A stretch of DNA of 64,000 bases from Cavia porcellus (GCF_034190915.1 NW_026947706.1:186001-250000); one strand, 5' to 3'; positions 1 to 14,000 are shown, counted from the stretch's first letter. A program made the numbers and translations. The notes: generated from the sequence alone by a model not told the origin.

Positions 1-2066
1 TCAGAAGGTCTGAATTAGGATGGGCAGTGAGTGGCAATGTAGGATGGAGAAAAGCACCTCGGGGTGGTCAGCATGGGGAGGTCAGGGAACATGCAGTGGC
101 AATGTAGGAAAGGTTTCTGAATAACATCGCGGGGTGGTGCGCATTGTATGGGTGTGTGTTACATTACATTCACTAGTAGGAGTGAGAAAATCATCACGCG
201 GTGGTGCGCATTGTATGGGTGTGTGTTACATTACATTCACTAGTAGGAGTGAGAAAAACATCACGGGGTGGTGTGAATCGGAGGGTCTGAATTAGGATAG
301 GCAGTGAGTGGCAATGTAGGATGGAGAAAAGCACCGCGGGGTGGTCAGAATGCGGAGGTCAGGGAACATGCAGTGGCAATGTAGGATAGGTTTCTGAAAA
401 ACATCGCGGAGTGGTGCGCATTGTATGGGTGTGTGTTACATTACATTCACTAATAGGAGTGAGAAAATCATCACGCGGTGGTGCGCATTGTATGGGTGTG
501 TGTTACATTACATTCACTAGTAGGAGTGAGAAAAACATCACGGGGTGGTGTGAATCGGAGGGTCTGAATTATGATAGGCAGTGAGTGGCAATGTAGGATG
601 GAGAAAAGCACCGCGGGGTGGTCAGCATGGGGAGGTCAGGGAACATGCAGTGGCAATGTAGGATAGGTTTCTGAAAAACATCGCGGGGTGGTGCGCATTG
701 TATGGGTGTGTGTTACATTACATTCACTAGTAGGAGTGAGAAAAACATCACGGGGTGGTGCGCATTGTATGGGTGTGTGTTAAATTACATTCACTAGAAG
801 GAGTGAGAAAATCATTACGCGGTGGTGCGCATTGTATGGGTGTGTGTTACATTACATTCACTAGTACGAGTGAGAAAAACATCACGGGGTGGTGTGAATC
901 CGAGAGTCTGAATTAGGATAGGCAGTGAGTGGCAATGTAGGATAGAGAAAAGCACCGCGGCGTGGTCAGCATGGGGAGGTCAGGGAGCATGCAGTGGCAA
1001 TGTAGGATAGGTTTCTGAAAAACATCGCGGGGTGGTGCACATTGTATGGGAGTGTGTTACATTACATTCACTAGTAGGAGTGAGAAAAACATCACGGGGT
1101 GGTGCGCATTGTATGGGTGTGGGTTACATTACATACACTAGTAGGAGTGAGAAAAACATCGTGGGGTGGTGCGCATTGTATGGGTGTGTGTTACATTACA
1201 TTAACTAGTAGGAGTGAGAAAAACATCACGGGGTGGTGTGATTCGGAGGGTCTGAATTAGGATAGGCAGTGAGTAGCAAGGTAGGATGGAGAAAAGCACC
1301 GCGGGGTGGTCAGCATGGGGAGGTCAGGGAACATGCAGTGGCCATGTAGGATAGGTTTCTGAAAAACATCGCGGGGTGGTGCGCATTGTATGGGTGTGTG
1401 TTACATTACATTCACTAGTACGAGTGAGAAAAACATCACGGGTTGGTGTGATTCGGAGGGTCTGAATTAGGATAGGCAGTGAGTAGCAAGGTAGGATGGA
1501 GAAAAGCACCGCGGGGTGGTCAGCATGGGGAGGTCAGGGAACATGCAGTGGCCATGTAGGATAGGTTTCTGAAAATCATCGCGGGGTGGTGCGCATTGTA
1601 TTGGTGTGTGTTACATTACATTCACTAGTACGAGTGAGAAAATCATCACGCGCTGGTGCGCATTGTATGGGTGTGTGTTACATTACATTCACTAGTAGGA
1701 GTGAGAAAAACATCACGGGGTGGTGTGAATCGGAGGGTCTGAATTAGGATAGGCAGTGAGTGGCAATGTAGGTTGGAGAAAAGCACCGCGGGGTGGTCAG
1801 CATGGGGAGGTCAGGGAACATGCTGTGGCAATGTAGGATAGGTTTCTGAAAAACATCGCGGGGTGGTGCGCATTGTATCGGTGTGTGTTACATTACATTC
1901 ACTAGTAGGAGTGAGAAAAACATCGCGGGGTGGTGCGCATTGTATGGGTGTGTGTTACATTACATTCAATAGTAGGAGTGAGAAAAACATCGCGGGGTGG
2001 TGCGCATTGTATGGGAGTGTTTTACGTTACATTCACTAGTAGGAGTGAGAAAAACATCACACGGTG
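1..2066 (+). repeat. HOR-II, shortened left-hand copy
   Basis: A-module counts between successive B dimers are 2,2,3,3,1,2,3. Diagnostic variants (TCAGAAGGTC at the start, CAGAATG near 348, ATTATGATAGG near 568) reappear in the same order near 11050, 11674 and 11961. Compared with that copy, this one lacks one 277-bp composite (between the first B and its A modules) and one 67-bp A, and its last composite has three A modules where the other has six. It reads as an unequal-exchange derivative of HOR-II. Confidence 0.85.
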
Positions 2067-3031
2067 GTGTGAATCGGAGGGTCTGAATTAGGATAGGGCG
2101 TGAGTGGCAATGTACGATGGAGAAAAGCACCGCGGGGTGGACAGCCTGGGGAGGTCAGCGAACATGCAGTGGCAATGTAGGATAGGTTTCTGAAAAACAT
2201 CGCGGGTTGGTGCGCATTGTATCGGTGTGTGTTACATTAAATTCACAAGTACGAGTGACAAAAACATCACGAGATGGTGCGCATTGTATGGGTGTGTGTT
2301 ACATTACATTCACTAGTAGGAGTGAGAAAAACATCGCGGGGTGGTGCGCATTGTATGGGTGTGTTTTACATAACATTCACTAGTAGGAGTGAGAAAAACA
2401 TCACGGGGTGGTGTGAATCGGAGGGTCTGAATTAGGATAGGCAGTGAGTGGCAATGTAGGATGGAGAAAAGCACCGCGGGGTTTTCAGCATGGGGAGATT
2501 AGGGAACATGCATTGGCAATGTAGGATAGGTTTCTGAAAAATATCGCGGGGTGGTGGGCATTGTATGGGTGTGTGTTACATTACATTCACTAGTAGGAGT
2601 GAGAAAAACATCACGCGGTGGTGCGGATTGTATGGGTGTGTGTTATGTTACATTCACTACTAGGAGTGAGAAAAACATCACGGGGTGGTGTTCATTGTAT
2701 GGGTGTGTGTTACATCACATTCACTAGTAGGAGTGAGAAAAACATCACGGGGTGGTGTGAATCAGAGGGTCTGAATTAGGATAGGCAGTCATTGGAAATG
2801 TACGATGGAGAAAAGCCCCGCGGGGTGGTCAGCATGGGGAGGTCAGGGAACATGCAGTGGCAATGTAGGATAGTTTTCTGAAAAACATCGTGGGGTGGTG
2901 CGCATTGTATGGGTGTGTGTTACATTACATTCACTAGTACGAGTGAGAAAAACATCACGGGTTGGTGTGCATTGTATGGGTGTGTGTTACATTACATTCA
3001 CTAGTAGGAGTTAGAAAAACATCACGGGGTG

Positions 3032-3310
3032 GTTTGAATCAGAGGGTCTGAATTAGGATAGGCAGTGAGTGACAATGTAGGATGGAGAAAAGCACCGCGG
3101 GTTCGTCAGCATGGGGAGGTCAGGGAACATGCAGTGGCAATGTAGGATAGGTTTCTGAAAAAAACATTGCGGGGTGGTGCGCATTGTATGGGTGTGTATT
3201 ACATTACATTCACTAGTAGGAGTGAGAAAAACATCACAGGGTGGTGCGCATTGTATGGGTGTGTGTTACATTACATTCACTAGTAGGAGTGAGAAAAGCA
3301 TCACGGGGTG
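3032..3310 (+). repeat. Marker composite found across most HOR families
   Basis: This composite combines several linked variants: AATCAGAGGG and GAGTGACAATG in B1, a C in TCGTCAGC at the start of B2, AACATTGCGG at its end, GTGTATTAC and CACAGGG in the first A, and AAAAGCAT in the second A. The same combination, with small changes, starts near 6549, 10067, 14559, 19174, 23540, 29547, 34385, 56161, 57821, 59749 (followed by only part of it), 60026, 61399 and 62771. It is absent from HOR-IV and HOR-V in full form. Confidence 0.85.
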
Positions 3311-5181
3311 GTGTGAATCGGAGGGTCTGAATTAGGATAGGCAGTGAGGGGCAATGTAGGATGGAGAAAATCACCGCGGGTTGGTAGGCATGGGGAGGTC
3401 AGGGAACATGCAGTGGCAATGTAGGATAGGTTTCTGAAAAACATCGCGGGGTGGTGCGCATTGTATGGGTGTGTGTTACATTACATTCACTACTAGGAGT
3501 GAGAAAACATCACGGGGTGGTGAGCATTGTATGGGTGTGTGTTACATTACATTCACTAGTAGGAGTGAGAAAAACATCACGGGGTGGTGTGAATCGGAGG
3601 GTCTGAATTAGGATAGGCAGTGAGGGGCAATGTAGGATGGAGAAAATCACCGCGGGTTGGTAGGCATGGGGAGGTCAGGGAACATGCAGTGGCAATGTAG
3701 GATAGGTTTCTGAAAAACATCGCGGGGTGGTGCGCATTGTATGGGTGTGTGTTACATTACATTCACTACTAGGAGTGAGAAAAACATCACGGGGTGGTGA
3801 GCATTGTATGGGTGTGTGTTACATTACATTCACTAGTAGGAGTGAGAAAAACATCACGGGGTGGTGTGAATCGGAGGGTCTGAATTAGGATAGGCAGTGA
3901 GTGGCAATGTAGGATGGAGAAAAGCACTGCTGTGTGGTCAGCATGGGTAGGTCAGGGAACATGCAGTGGCAATGTAGGATAGGTTTCTGAAAAACATCGC
4001 GGGGTGGTGTGCATTGTATGGGTGTGTGTTACATTACATTCACTAGTAGGAGTGAGAAAAACATCACGGGGTGGTGCGCATTGTATGGGTGTGTGTTACA
4101 TTACATTCACTAGTAGGAGTGAGAAAATCATCACGCGGTGGTGCGCATTGTATGGGTGTGTGTTACATTACATTCACTAGTAGGAGTGAGAAAAACATCA
4201 CGGGGTGGAGTGAATCGGAGGGTCTGAATTAGGATAGGCAGTGAGTGGCAATGTAGGATGGAGAAAAGCACCGCGGGGTGGTCAGCATGGGGAGGTCAGG
4301 GAACATGCAGTGGCAATGTAGGATAGGTTTCTGAAAAACATCGCGGGGTGGTGCGCATTGTATGGGGGTGTGTTACATTACATTCACTAGTAGGAGTGAG
4401 AAAAACATCACGGGGTGGTGCGCATTGTATGGGTGTGTGTTACATTACATTCACTAGTAGGAGTGAGAAAAACATCACGGGGTGGTGTGAATTGGAGGGT
4501 CTGAATTAGGATAGGCACTGAGTGGCAATGTAGGATAGAGAAAAGCACCGCGGGGTGGTCAGCATGGGGAGGTCAGGGAACAAGCAGTGGCAATGTAGGA
4601 TAGGTTTCTGAAAAACATCGCGGGGTGGTGCACATTGTATGGGAGTGTGTTACATTACATTCACTAGTAGGAGTGAGAAAAACATCACGGGGTGGTGCGC
4701 ATTGTATGGGTGTGTGTTACATTACATTCACTAGTAGGAGTGAGAAAAACATCGCGGGGTGGTGCGCATTGTATGGGTGTGTGTTACATTACATTCACTA
4801 ACAGAAGTGAGAAAAACATCACGGGGTGGTGTGAATCGGGAGGTCTGAATTAGGATAGGCAGAGAGTGGCAATGTAGGATGGAGAAAAGCACCGCGGGGT
4901 GGTCAGCATGGGGAGTTCAGGGAACATGCAGTGGCAATGTAGGATAGTTTTCTGAAAAACATCGCGTGGTGGTGCGCATTGTATGGGTTTGTTTTACATT
5001 ACATTCACTAGTAGGAGTGAGAAAAACATCACACGGTGGTGTGAATCGTAGTGTCTGAATTAGGATAGGGCGTGAGTGGCAATGTAGGATGGAGAAAAGC
5101 ACCGCGGGGTGGTCAGCATGGGGAGGTCAGCGAACATGCAGTGGCAATGTAGGATAGGTTTCTGAAAAACATCGCGGGTTG

Positions 5182-5583
5182 GTGCACATTGTATGGGTGT
5201 GTGTTACATTAAATTCGCTAGTACGAGTGACAAAAACATCACGGGGTGGTGCGCATTGTATGGGTGTGTGTTACATTACATTCACTAGTACGAGTGACAA
5301 AAACATCACGGGGTGGTGCGCATTGTATGGGTGTGTGTTACATTACATTCACTAGTAGGAGTGAGAAAAACATCACAGGGTGGTGCGCATTGTATGGGTG
5401 TGTGTTACATTACATTCACTATTAGGAGTGAGAAAAACATCACGGTGTGGTGCGCATTGTATGGGTGTGTGTTACATTACATTCAATAGTAGGAGTGAGA
5501 AAAACATCGCGGGGTGGTGCGCATTGTATGGGAGTGTTTTACATTACATTCACTAGTAGGAGTGAGAAAAACATCACACGGTG
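5182..5583 (+). repeat. Six-A tract in HOR-I
   Basis: Six A modules of different subtypes follow one B dimer: two with ACGAGTGAC, one ending CACAGGG, one with ACTATTAGG, one with TCAATAGTAGG and one with GGGAGTGTTTTAC. The same ordered set recurs at 8700-9101 and, with a different last module, at 13259-13660. The order of subtypes is conserved, so the tract was copied as a block rather than expanded from one A. Confidence 0.85.
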
Positions 5584-8500
5584 GTGTGAATCGGAGGGTC
5601 TGAATTAGGATAGGGCGTGAGTGGCAATGTACGATGGAGAAAAGCACCGCGGGGTGGTCAGCCTGGGGAGGTCAGCGAACATGCAGTGGCAATGTAGGAT
5701 AGGTTTCTGAAAAACATCGCGGGTTGGTGCGCATTGTATCGAGGTGTGTTACATTAAATTCACAAGTACGAGTGACAAAAACATCACGAGATGGTGCGCA
5801 TTTTATGGGTGTGTGTTACATTACATTCACTAGTAGGAGTGAGAAAAACATCGCGGGGTGGTTCGCATTGTATGGGTGTGTTTTACATAACATTCACTAG
5901 TAGGAGTGAGAAAAACATCACGGGGTGGTGTGAATCGGAGGGTCTGAATTAGGATAGGCAGTGAGTGGCAATGTAGGATGGAGAAAAGCACCGCGGGGTT
6001 TTCAGCATGGGGAGATTAGGGAACATGCATTGGCAATGTAGGATAGGTTTCTGAAAAATATCGCGGGGTGGTGGGCATTGTATTGGTGTGTGTTACATTA
6101 CATTCACTAGTAGGAGTGAGAAAAACATCACGCGGTGGTGCGGATTGTATGGGTGTGTGTTATGTTACATTCACTACTAGGAGTGAGAAATACATCACGG
6201 GGTGGTGTTCATTGTATGGGTGTGTGTTACATCACATTCACTATTAGGAGTGAGAAAAACATCACGGGGTGGTGTGAATCAGAGGGTCTGAATTAGGATA
6301 GGCAGTCAGTGGAAATGTACGATGGAGAAAAGCCCCGCGGGGTGGTCAGCATGGGGAGGTCAGGGAACATGCAGTGGCAATGTAGGATAGTTTTCTGAAA
6401 AACATCGTGGGGTGGTGCGCATTGTATGGGTGTGTGTTACATTACATTCACTAGTACGAGTGAGAAAAACATCACGGGTTGGTGTGCATTGTATGGGTGT
6501 GTGTTACATTACATTCACTAGTAGGAGTTAGAAAAACATCACGGGGTGGTTTGAATCAGAGGGTCTGAATTAGGATAGGCAGTGAGTGACAATGTAGGAT
6601 GGAGAAAAGCACCGCGGGTTCGTCAGCATGGGGAGGTCAGGGAACATGCAGTGGCAATGTAGGATAGGTTTCTGAAAAAAACATTGCGGGGTGGTGCGCA
6701 TTGTATGGGTGTGTATTACATTACATTCACTAGTAGGAGTGAGAAAAACATCACAGGGTGGTGCGCATTGTATGGGTGTGTGTTACATTTCATTCACTAG
6801 TAGGAGTGAGAAAAGCATCACGGGGTGGTGTGAATCGGAGGGTCTGAATTATGATAGGCAGTGAGGGGCAATGTAGTATGGAGAAAATCACCGCGGGTTG
6901 GTAGGCATGGGGAGGTCAGGGAACATGCAGTGGCAATGTAGGATAGGTTTCTGAAAAACATCGCGGGGTGGTGCGCATTGTATGGGTGTGTGTTACATTA
7001 CATTCACTACTAGGAGTGAGAAAAACATCACGGGGTGGTGAGCATTGTATGGGTGTGTGTTACATTACATTCACTAGTAGGAGTGAGAAAAACATCACGG
7101 GGTGGTGTGAATCGGAGGGTCTGAATTAGGATTGGCAGTGAGGGGCAATGTAGGATGGAGAAAATCACCGCGGGTTGGTAGGCATGGGGAGGTCAGGGAA
7201 CATGCAGTGGCAATGTAGAATAGGTTTCTGAAAAACATCGCGGGGTGGTGCGCATTGTATGGGTGTGTGTTACATTACATTCACTACTAGGAATGAGAAA
7301 AACATCACGGGGTGGTGAGCATTGTATGGGTGTGTGTTATATTACATTCACTAGTAGGAGTGAGAAAAACATCACGGGGTGGTGTGAATCGGAGGGTCTG
7401 AATTAGGATAGGCAGTGAGTGGCAACGTAGGATGGAGAAAAGCACTGCTGTGTGGTCAGCATGGGTAGGTCAGGGAACATGCAGTGGCAATGTAGGATAG
7501 GTTTCTGAAAAACATCGCGGGGTGGTGTGCATTGTATGGGTGTGTGTTACATTACATTCACTAGTAGGAGTGAGAAAAACATCACGGGGTGGTGCGCATT
7601 GTATGGGTGTGTGTTACATTACATTCACTATTAGGAGTGAGAAAATCATCACGCGGTGGTGCGCATTGTATGGGTGTGTGTTACATTACATTCACTAGTA
7701 GGAGTGAGAAAAACATCACGGGGTGGAGTGAATCGGAGGGTCTGAATTAGGATAGGCAGTGAGTGGCAATGTAGGATGGAGAAAAGCACCGCGGGGTGGT
7801 CAGCATGGGGAGGTCAGGGAACATGCAGTGGCAATGTAGGATAGGTTTCTGAAAAACATCGCGGGGTGGTGCGCATTGTATGGGGGTGTGTTACATTACA
7901 TTCACTAGTAGGAGTGAGAAAAACATCACGGGGTGGTGCGCATTGTATGGGTGTGTGTTACATTACATTCACTAGTAGGAGTGAGAAAAACATCACGGGG
8001 TGGTGTGAATTGGAGGGTCTGAATTAGGATAGGCACTGAGTGGCAATGTAGGATAGAGAAAAGCACCGCGGGGTGGTCAGCATGGGGAGGTCAGGGAACA
8101 AGCAGTGGCAATGTAGGATAGGTTTCTGAAAAACATCGCGGGGTGGTGCACATTGTATGGGAGTGTGTTACATTACATTCACTAGTAGGAGTGAGAAAAA
8201 CATCACGGGGTGGTGCGCATTGTATGGGTGTGTGTTACATTACATTCACTAGTAGGAGTGAGAAAAACATCGCGGGGTGGTGCGCATTGTATGGGTGTGT
8301 GTTACATTACATTCACTAACAGAAGTGAGAAAAACATCACGGGGTGGTGTGAATCGGGGGGTCTGAATTAGGATAGGCAGAGAGTGGCAATGTAGGATGG
8401 AGAAAAGCACCGCGGGATGGTCAGCATGGGGAGTTCAGGGAACATGCAGTGGCAATGTAGGATAGTTTTCTGAAAAACATCGCGTGGTGGTGCGCATTGT

Positions 8501-9101
8501 ATGGGTTTGTTTTACATTACATTCACTAGTAGGAGTGAGAAAAACATCACACGGTGGTGTGAATCGTAGTGTCTGAATTAGGATAGGGCGTGAGTGGCAA
8601 TGTAGGATGGAGAAAAGCACCGCGGGGTGGTCAGCATGGGGAGGTCAGCGAACATGCAGTGGCAATGTAGGATAGGTTTCTGAAAAACATCGCGGGTTGG
8701 TGCGCATTGTATGGGTGTGTGTTACATTAAATTCACTAGTACGAGTGACAAAAACATCACGGGGTGGTGCGCATTGTATGGGTGTGTGTTACATTACATT
8801 CACTAGTACGAGTGACAAAAACATCACGGGGTGGTGCGCATTGTATGGGTGTGTGTTACATTACATTCACTAGTAGGAGTGAGAAAAACATCACAGGGTG
8901 GTGCGCATTGTATGGGTGTGTGTTACATTACATTCACTATTAGGAGTGAGAAAAACATCACGGTGTGGTGCGCATTGTATGGGTGTGTGTTACATTACAT
9001 TCAATAGTAGGAGTGAGAAAAACATCGCGGGGTGGTGCGCATTGTATGGGAGTGTTTTACATTACATTCACTAGTAGGAGTGAGAAAAACATCACGCGGT
9101 G
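5584..9101 (+). repeat. HOR-I copy 2 (3,518 bp)
   Basis: Same series of A counts as copy 1 (3,3,2,2,2,2,3,2,3,1,6). The two tandem GAGGGGCAATG-type composites recur near 6863 and 7140. By eye it differs from copy 1 by scattered substitutions, for example GTATCGAGGTG near 5738 against GTATCGGTG near 2220, and ATTATGATAGG near 6848. The final composite holds six A modules of at least four recognisable subtypes (8700-9101). Confidence 0.9.
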
Positions 9102-11042
9102 GTGTGAATCGGAGGGTCTGAATTAGGATAGGGCGTGAGTGGCAATGTACGATGGAGAAAAGCACCGCGGGGTGGTCAGCCTGGGGAGGTCAGCGAACAT
9201 GCAGTGGCAATGTAGGATAGGTTTCTGAAAAACATCGCGGGTTGGTGCGCATTGTATCGGTGAGTGTTACATTAAATTCACAAGTACGAGTGACAAAAAC
9301 ATCACGAGATGGTGCGCATTGTATGGGTGTGTGTTACATTACATTCACTAGTAGGAGTGAGAAAAACATCGCGGGGTGGTGCGCATTGTATGGGTGTGTT
9401 TTACATAACATTCACTAGTAGGAGTGAGAAAAACATCACGGGGTGGTGTGAATCGGAGGGTCTGAATTAGGATAGGCAGTGAGTGGCAATGTAGGATGGA
9501 GAAAAGCACCGCGGGGTTTTCAGCATGGGGAGATTAGGGAACATGCATTGGCAATGTAGGATAGGTTTCTGAAAAATATCGCGGGGTGGTGGGCATTGTA
9601 TGGGTGTGTGTTACATTACATTCACTACTAGGAGTGAGAAAAACATCACGCGGTGGTGCGGATTGTATGGGTGTGTGTTATGTTACATTCACTACTAGGA
9701 GTGAGAAAAACATCACGGGGTGGTGTTCATTGTATGGGTGTGTGTTACATCACATTCACTAGTAGGAGTGAGAAAAACATCACGGGGTGGTGTGAATCAG
9801 AGGGTCTGAATTAGGATAGGCAGTCAGTGGAAATGTACGATGGAGAAAAGCCCCGCGGGGTGGTCAGCATGGGGAGGTCAGGGAACATGCAGTGGCAATG
9901 TAGGATAGTTTTCTGAAAAACATCGTGGGGTGGTGCGCATTGTATGGGTGTGTGTTACATTACATTCACTAGTACGAGTGAGAAAAACATCACGGGTTGG
10001 TGTGCATTGTATGGGTGTGTGTTACATTACATTCACTAGTAGGAGTTAGAAAAACATCACGGGGTGGTTTGAATCAGAGGGTCTGAATTCGGATAGGCAG
10101 TGAGTGACAATGTAGGATGGAGAAAAGCACCGCGGGTTCGTCAGCATGGGGAGGTCAGGGAACATGCAGTGGCAATGTAGGATAGGTTTCTGAAAAAAAC
10201 ATTGCGGGGTGGTGCGCATTGTATGTGTGTGTATTACATTACATTCACTAGTAGGAGTGAGAAAAACATCACAGGGTGGTGCGCATTGTATGGGTGTGTG
10301 TTACATTACATTCACTAGTAGGAGTGAGAAAAGCATCACGGGGTGGTGTGAATCGGAGGGTCTGAATTAGGATAGGCAGTGAGGGGCAATGTAGGATGGA
10401 GAAAATCACCGCGGGTTGGTAGGCATGGGGAGGTCAGGGAACATGCAGTGGCAATGTAGGATAGGTTTCTGAAAAACATCGCGGGGTGGTGCGCATTGTA
10501 TGGGTGTGTGTTACATTACATTCACTACTAGGAGTGAGAAAAACATCACGGGGTGGTGAGCATTGTATGGGTGTGTGTTACATTACATTCACTAGTAGGA
10601 GTGAGAAAAACATCACGGGGTGGTGTGAATCGGAGGGTCTGAATTAGGATAGGCAGTGAGTGGCAATGTAGGATGGAGAACAGCACCGCTGTGTGGTCAG
10701 CATGGGTAGGTCAGGGAACATGCAGTGGCAATGTAGGATAGGTTTCTGAAAAACATCGCGGGGTGGTGGGCATTGTATGGGTGTGTGTTACATTACATTC
10801 ACTAGTAGGAGTGAGAAAAACATCACGCGGTGGTGTGAATCAGAGGGTCTGAATTAGGATAGGCAGTGAGGGGCAATGTAGGATGGAGAAAATCACCGCG
10901 GGTTGGTAGGCATGGGGAGGTCAGGGAACATGCAGTGGCAATGTAGGATAGGTTTCTGAAAAACATCGCGGGGTGGTGCGCATTGTATGGGTGTGTGTTA
11001 CATTACATTCACTACTAGGAGTGAGAAAAACATCACGCGGTG
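9102..11042 (+). repeat. HOR-I partial copy 3 and junction
   Basis: A counts 3,3,2,2,2,1,1. The first four composites follow copies 1 and 2. Only one of the two tandem GAGGGGCAATG composites remains before the CACCGCTGTGTGG composite near 10684, so a 277-bp unit is missing. A further GAGGGGCAATG composite with a single A then follows near 10865, before HOR-II begins. The break in the 3,518-bp period falls at about 10,620-10,850. Confidence 0.82.
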
Positions 11043-14000
11043 GTGTGAATCAGAAGGTCTGAATTAGGATGGGCAGTGAGTGGCAATGTAGGATTTAGAA
11101 AAGCACCTCGGGGTGGTCAGCATGGGGAGGTCAGGGAACATGCAGTGGCAATGTAGGATAGGTTTCTGAATAACATCGCGGGGTGGTGCGCATTGTATGG
11201 GTGTGTGTTACATTACATTCACTAGTAGGAGTGAGAAAAACATCACGGGGTGTTGCGCATTGTATGGGTGTGTGTTACATTACATTCACTAGTAGGAGTG
11301 AGAAAAACATCACGGGGTGGTGTGAATCGGAGGGTCTGAATTAGGATAGGCAGTGAGTGGCAATGTAGGATGGAGAAAAGCACCGCTGTGTGGTCAGCAT
11401 GGGTAGGTCAGGGAACATGCAGTGGCAATGTAGGATAGGTTTCTGAAAAACATCGCGGGGTGGTGTGCATTGTATGGGTGTGTGTTACATTACATTCACT
11501 AGTAGGAGTGAGAAAATCATCACGCGGTGGTGCGCATTGTATGGGTGTGTGTTACATTACATTCACTAGTAGGAGTGAGAAAAACATCACGGGGTGGTGT
11601 GAATCGGAGGGTCTGAATTAGGATAGGCAGTGAGTGGCAATGTAGGATGGAGAAAAGCACCGCGGGGTGGTCAGAATGGGGAGGTCAGGGAACATGCAGT
11701 GGCAATGTAGGATAGGTTTCTGAAAAACATCGCGGAGTGGTGCGCATTGTATGGGTGTGTGTTACATTACATTCACTAGTAGGAGTGAGAAAAACATCAC
11801 GGGGTGGTGCGCATTGTATGGGTGTGTGTTACATTACATTCACTAGTAGGAGTGAGAAAATCATCACGCGGTGGTGCGCATTGTATGGGTGTGTGTTACA
11901 TTACATTCACTAGTAGGAGTGAGAAAAACATCACGGGGTGGTGTGAATCGGAGGGTCTGAATTATGATAGGCAGTGAGTGGCAATGTAGGATGGAGAAAA
12001 GCACCGCGGGGTGGTCAGCATGGGGAGGTCAGGGAACATGCAGTGGCAATGTAGGATAGGTTTCTGAAAAACATCGCGGGGTGGTGCGCATTGTATGGGT
12101 GTGTGTTACATTACATTCACTAGTAGGAGTGAGAAAAACATCACGGGGTGGTGCGCATTGTATGGGTGTGTGTTAAATTACATTCACTAGAAGGAGTGAG
12201 AAAATCATTACGCAGTGGTGCGCATTGTATGGGTGTGTGTTACATTACATTCACTACTACGAGTGAGAAAAACATCACGGTGTGGTGTGAATCCGAGAGT
12301 CTGAATTAGGATAGGCAGTGAGTGGCAATGTAGGATAGAGAAAAGCACCGCGGGGTGGTCAGCATGGGGAGGTCAGGGAACATGCAGTGGCAATGTAGGA
12401 TAGGTTTCTGAAAAACATCGCGGGGTGGTGCACATTGTATGGGAGTGTGTTACATTACATTCACTAGTAGGAGTGAGAAAAACATCACGGGGTGGTGCGC
12501 ATTGTATGGGTGTGTGTTACATTACATACACTAGTAGGAGTGAGAAAAACATCGCGGGGTGGTGCGCATTTTATGGGTGTGTGTTACATTATATTCACTA
12601 TAAGGAGTGAGAAAAACATCACGGGGTGGTGTGAATCGGAGGGTCTGAATTAGGATAGGCAGTGAGTGGCAATGTAGGATGGAGAAAAGCACTGCGGGGT
12701 GGTCAGCATGGGGAGGTCAGGGAACATGCAGTGGCAATGTTGGATAGGTTTCTGAAAAACATCGCGGGGTGGTGCGCATTGTATGGGTGTGTGTTACATT
12801 ACATTAACTAGTAGGAGTGAGAAAAACATCACGGGGTGGTGTGAATCGGAGGGTCTGAATTAGGATAGGCAGTGAGTAGCAAGGTAGGATGGAGAAAAGC
12901 ACCGCGGGGTGGTCAGCATGTATAGGTCATGGAACATGCAGTGGCCATGTAGGATAGGTTTCTGAAAAACATCGCGGGGTGGTGCGCATTGTATGGGTGT
13001 GTGTTACATTACATTCACTAGTACGAGTGAGAAAATCATCACGCGCTGGTGCGCATTGTATGGGTGTGTGTTACATTACATTCATTAGTAGGAGTGAGAA
13101 AAACATCACGGGGTGGTGTGAATCGGAGGGTCTGAATTAGGATAGGCAGTGAGTGGCAATGTAGGTTGGAGAAAAGCACCGCGGGGTGGTCAGCATGGGG
13201 AGGTCAGGGAACATGCAGAGGCAATGTAGGATAGGTTTCTGAAAAACATCGCGGGGTGGTGCGCATTGTATGGGTGTGTGTTACATTACATTCACTAGTA
13301 GGAGTGAGAAAAACATCGTGGGGTGGTGCGCATTGTATGGGTGTGTGTTACATTACATTCACTAGTACGAGTGACAAAAACATCACGGGGTGGTGCGCAT
13401 TTTATGGGTGTGTGTTACATTACATTCACTAGTAGGAGTGAGAAAAACATCACAGGGTGGTGCGCATTGTATGGGTGTGTGTTACATTACATTCACTATT
13501 AGGAGTGAGAAAAACATCACGGTGTGGTGCGCATTGTATGGGTGTGTGTTACATTACATTCAATAGTAGGAGTGAGAAAAACATCGCGGGGTGGTGCGCA
13601 TTGTATGGGTGTGTGTTACACTACATTCACTAACAGGAGTGAGAAAAACATCACTGGGTGGTGTGAATCGGGGGGTCTGAATTAGGATAGGCAGTGAGTG
13701 GCAATGTAGGATGGAGAAAAGCACCGCGGGGTGGTCAGCATGGGTAGTTCAGGGAACATGCAGTGGCAATGTAGGATAGTTTTCTGAAAAACATCGCGTG
13801 GTGGTGCGCATTGTATGGGAGTGTTTTACATTACATTCACTAGTAGGAGTGAGAAAAACATCACGGGGTGGTGCGCATTGTATGTGTGTGTGTTACATTA
13901 CATTCACTAGTAGGAGTGAGAAAAACATCACGGGGTGGTGTGAATTGGAGGGTCTGAATTAGGATAGGCACTAAGTGGCAATGTAGGATAGAGAAAAGCA

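Larger units (their letters stand above)
2067..5583 (+). repeat. HOR-I copy 1 (3,517 bp)
   Basis: Eleven composites with A counts 3,3,2,2,2,2,3,2,3,1,6. The same series returns 3,517-3,518 bp later. Landmarks are an ACAAGTACGAGTGACAA variant A near 2244, a B2 with GGGGAGATTAGGG near 2495, and two adjacent 277-bp composites with GAGGGGCAATG near 3345 and 3622, which look like a local tandem duplication. A one-base deletion in an A near 3508 distinguishes this copy from the next. Confidence 0.9.
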
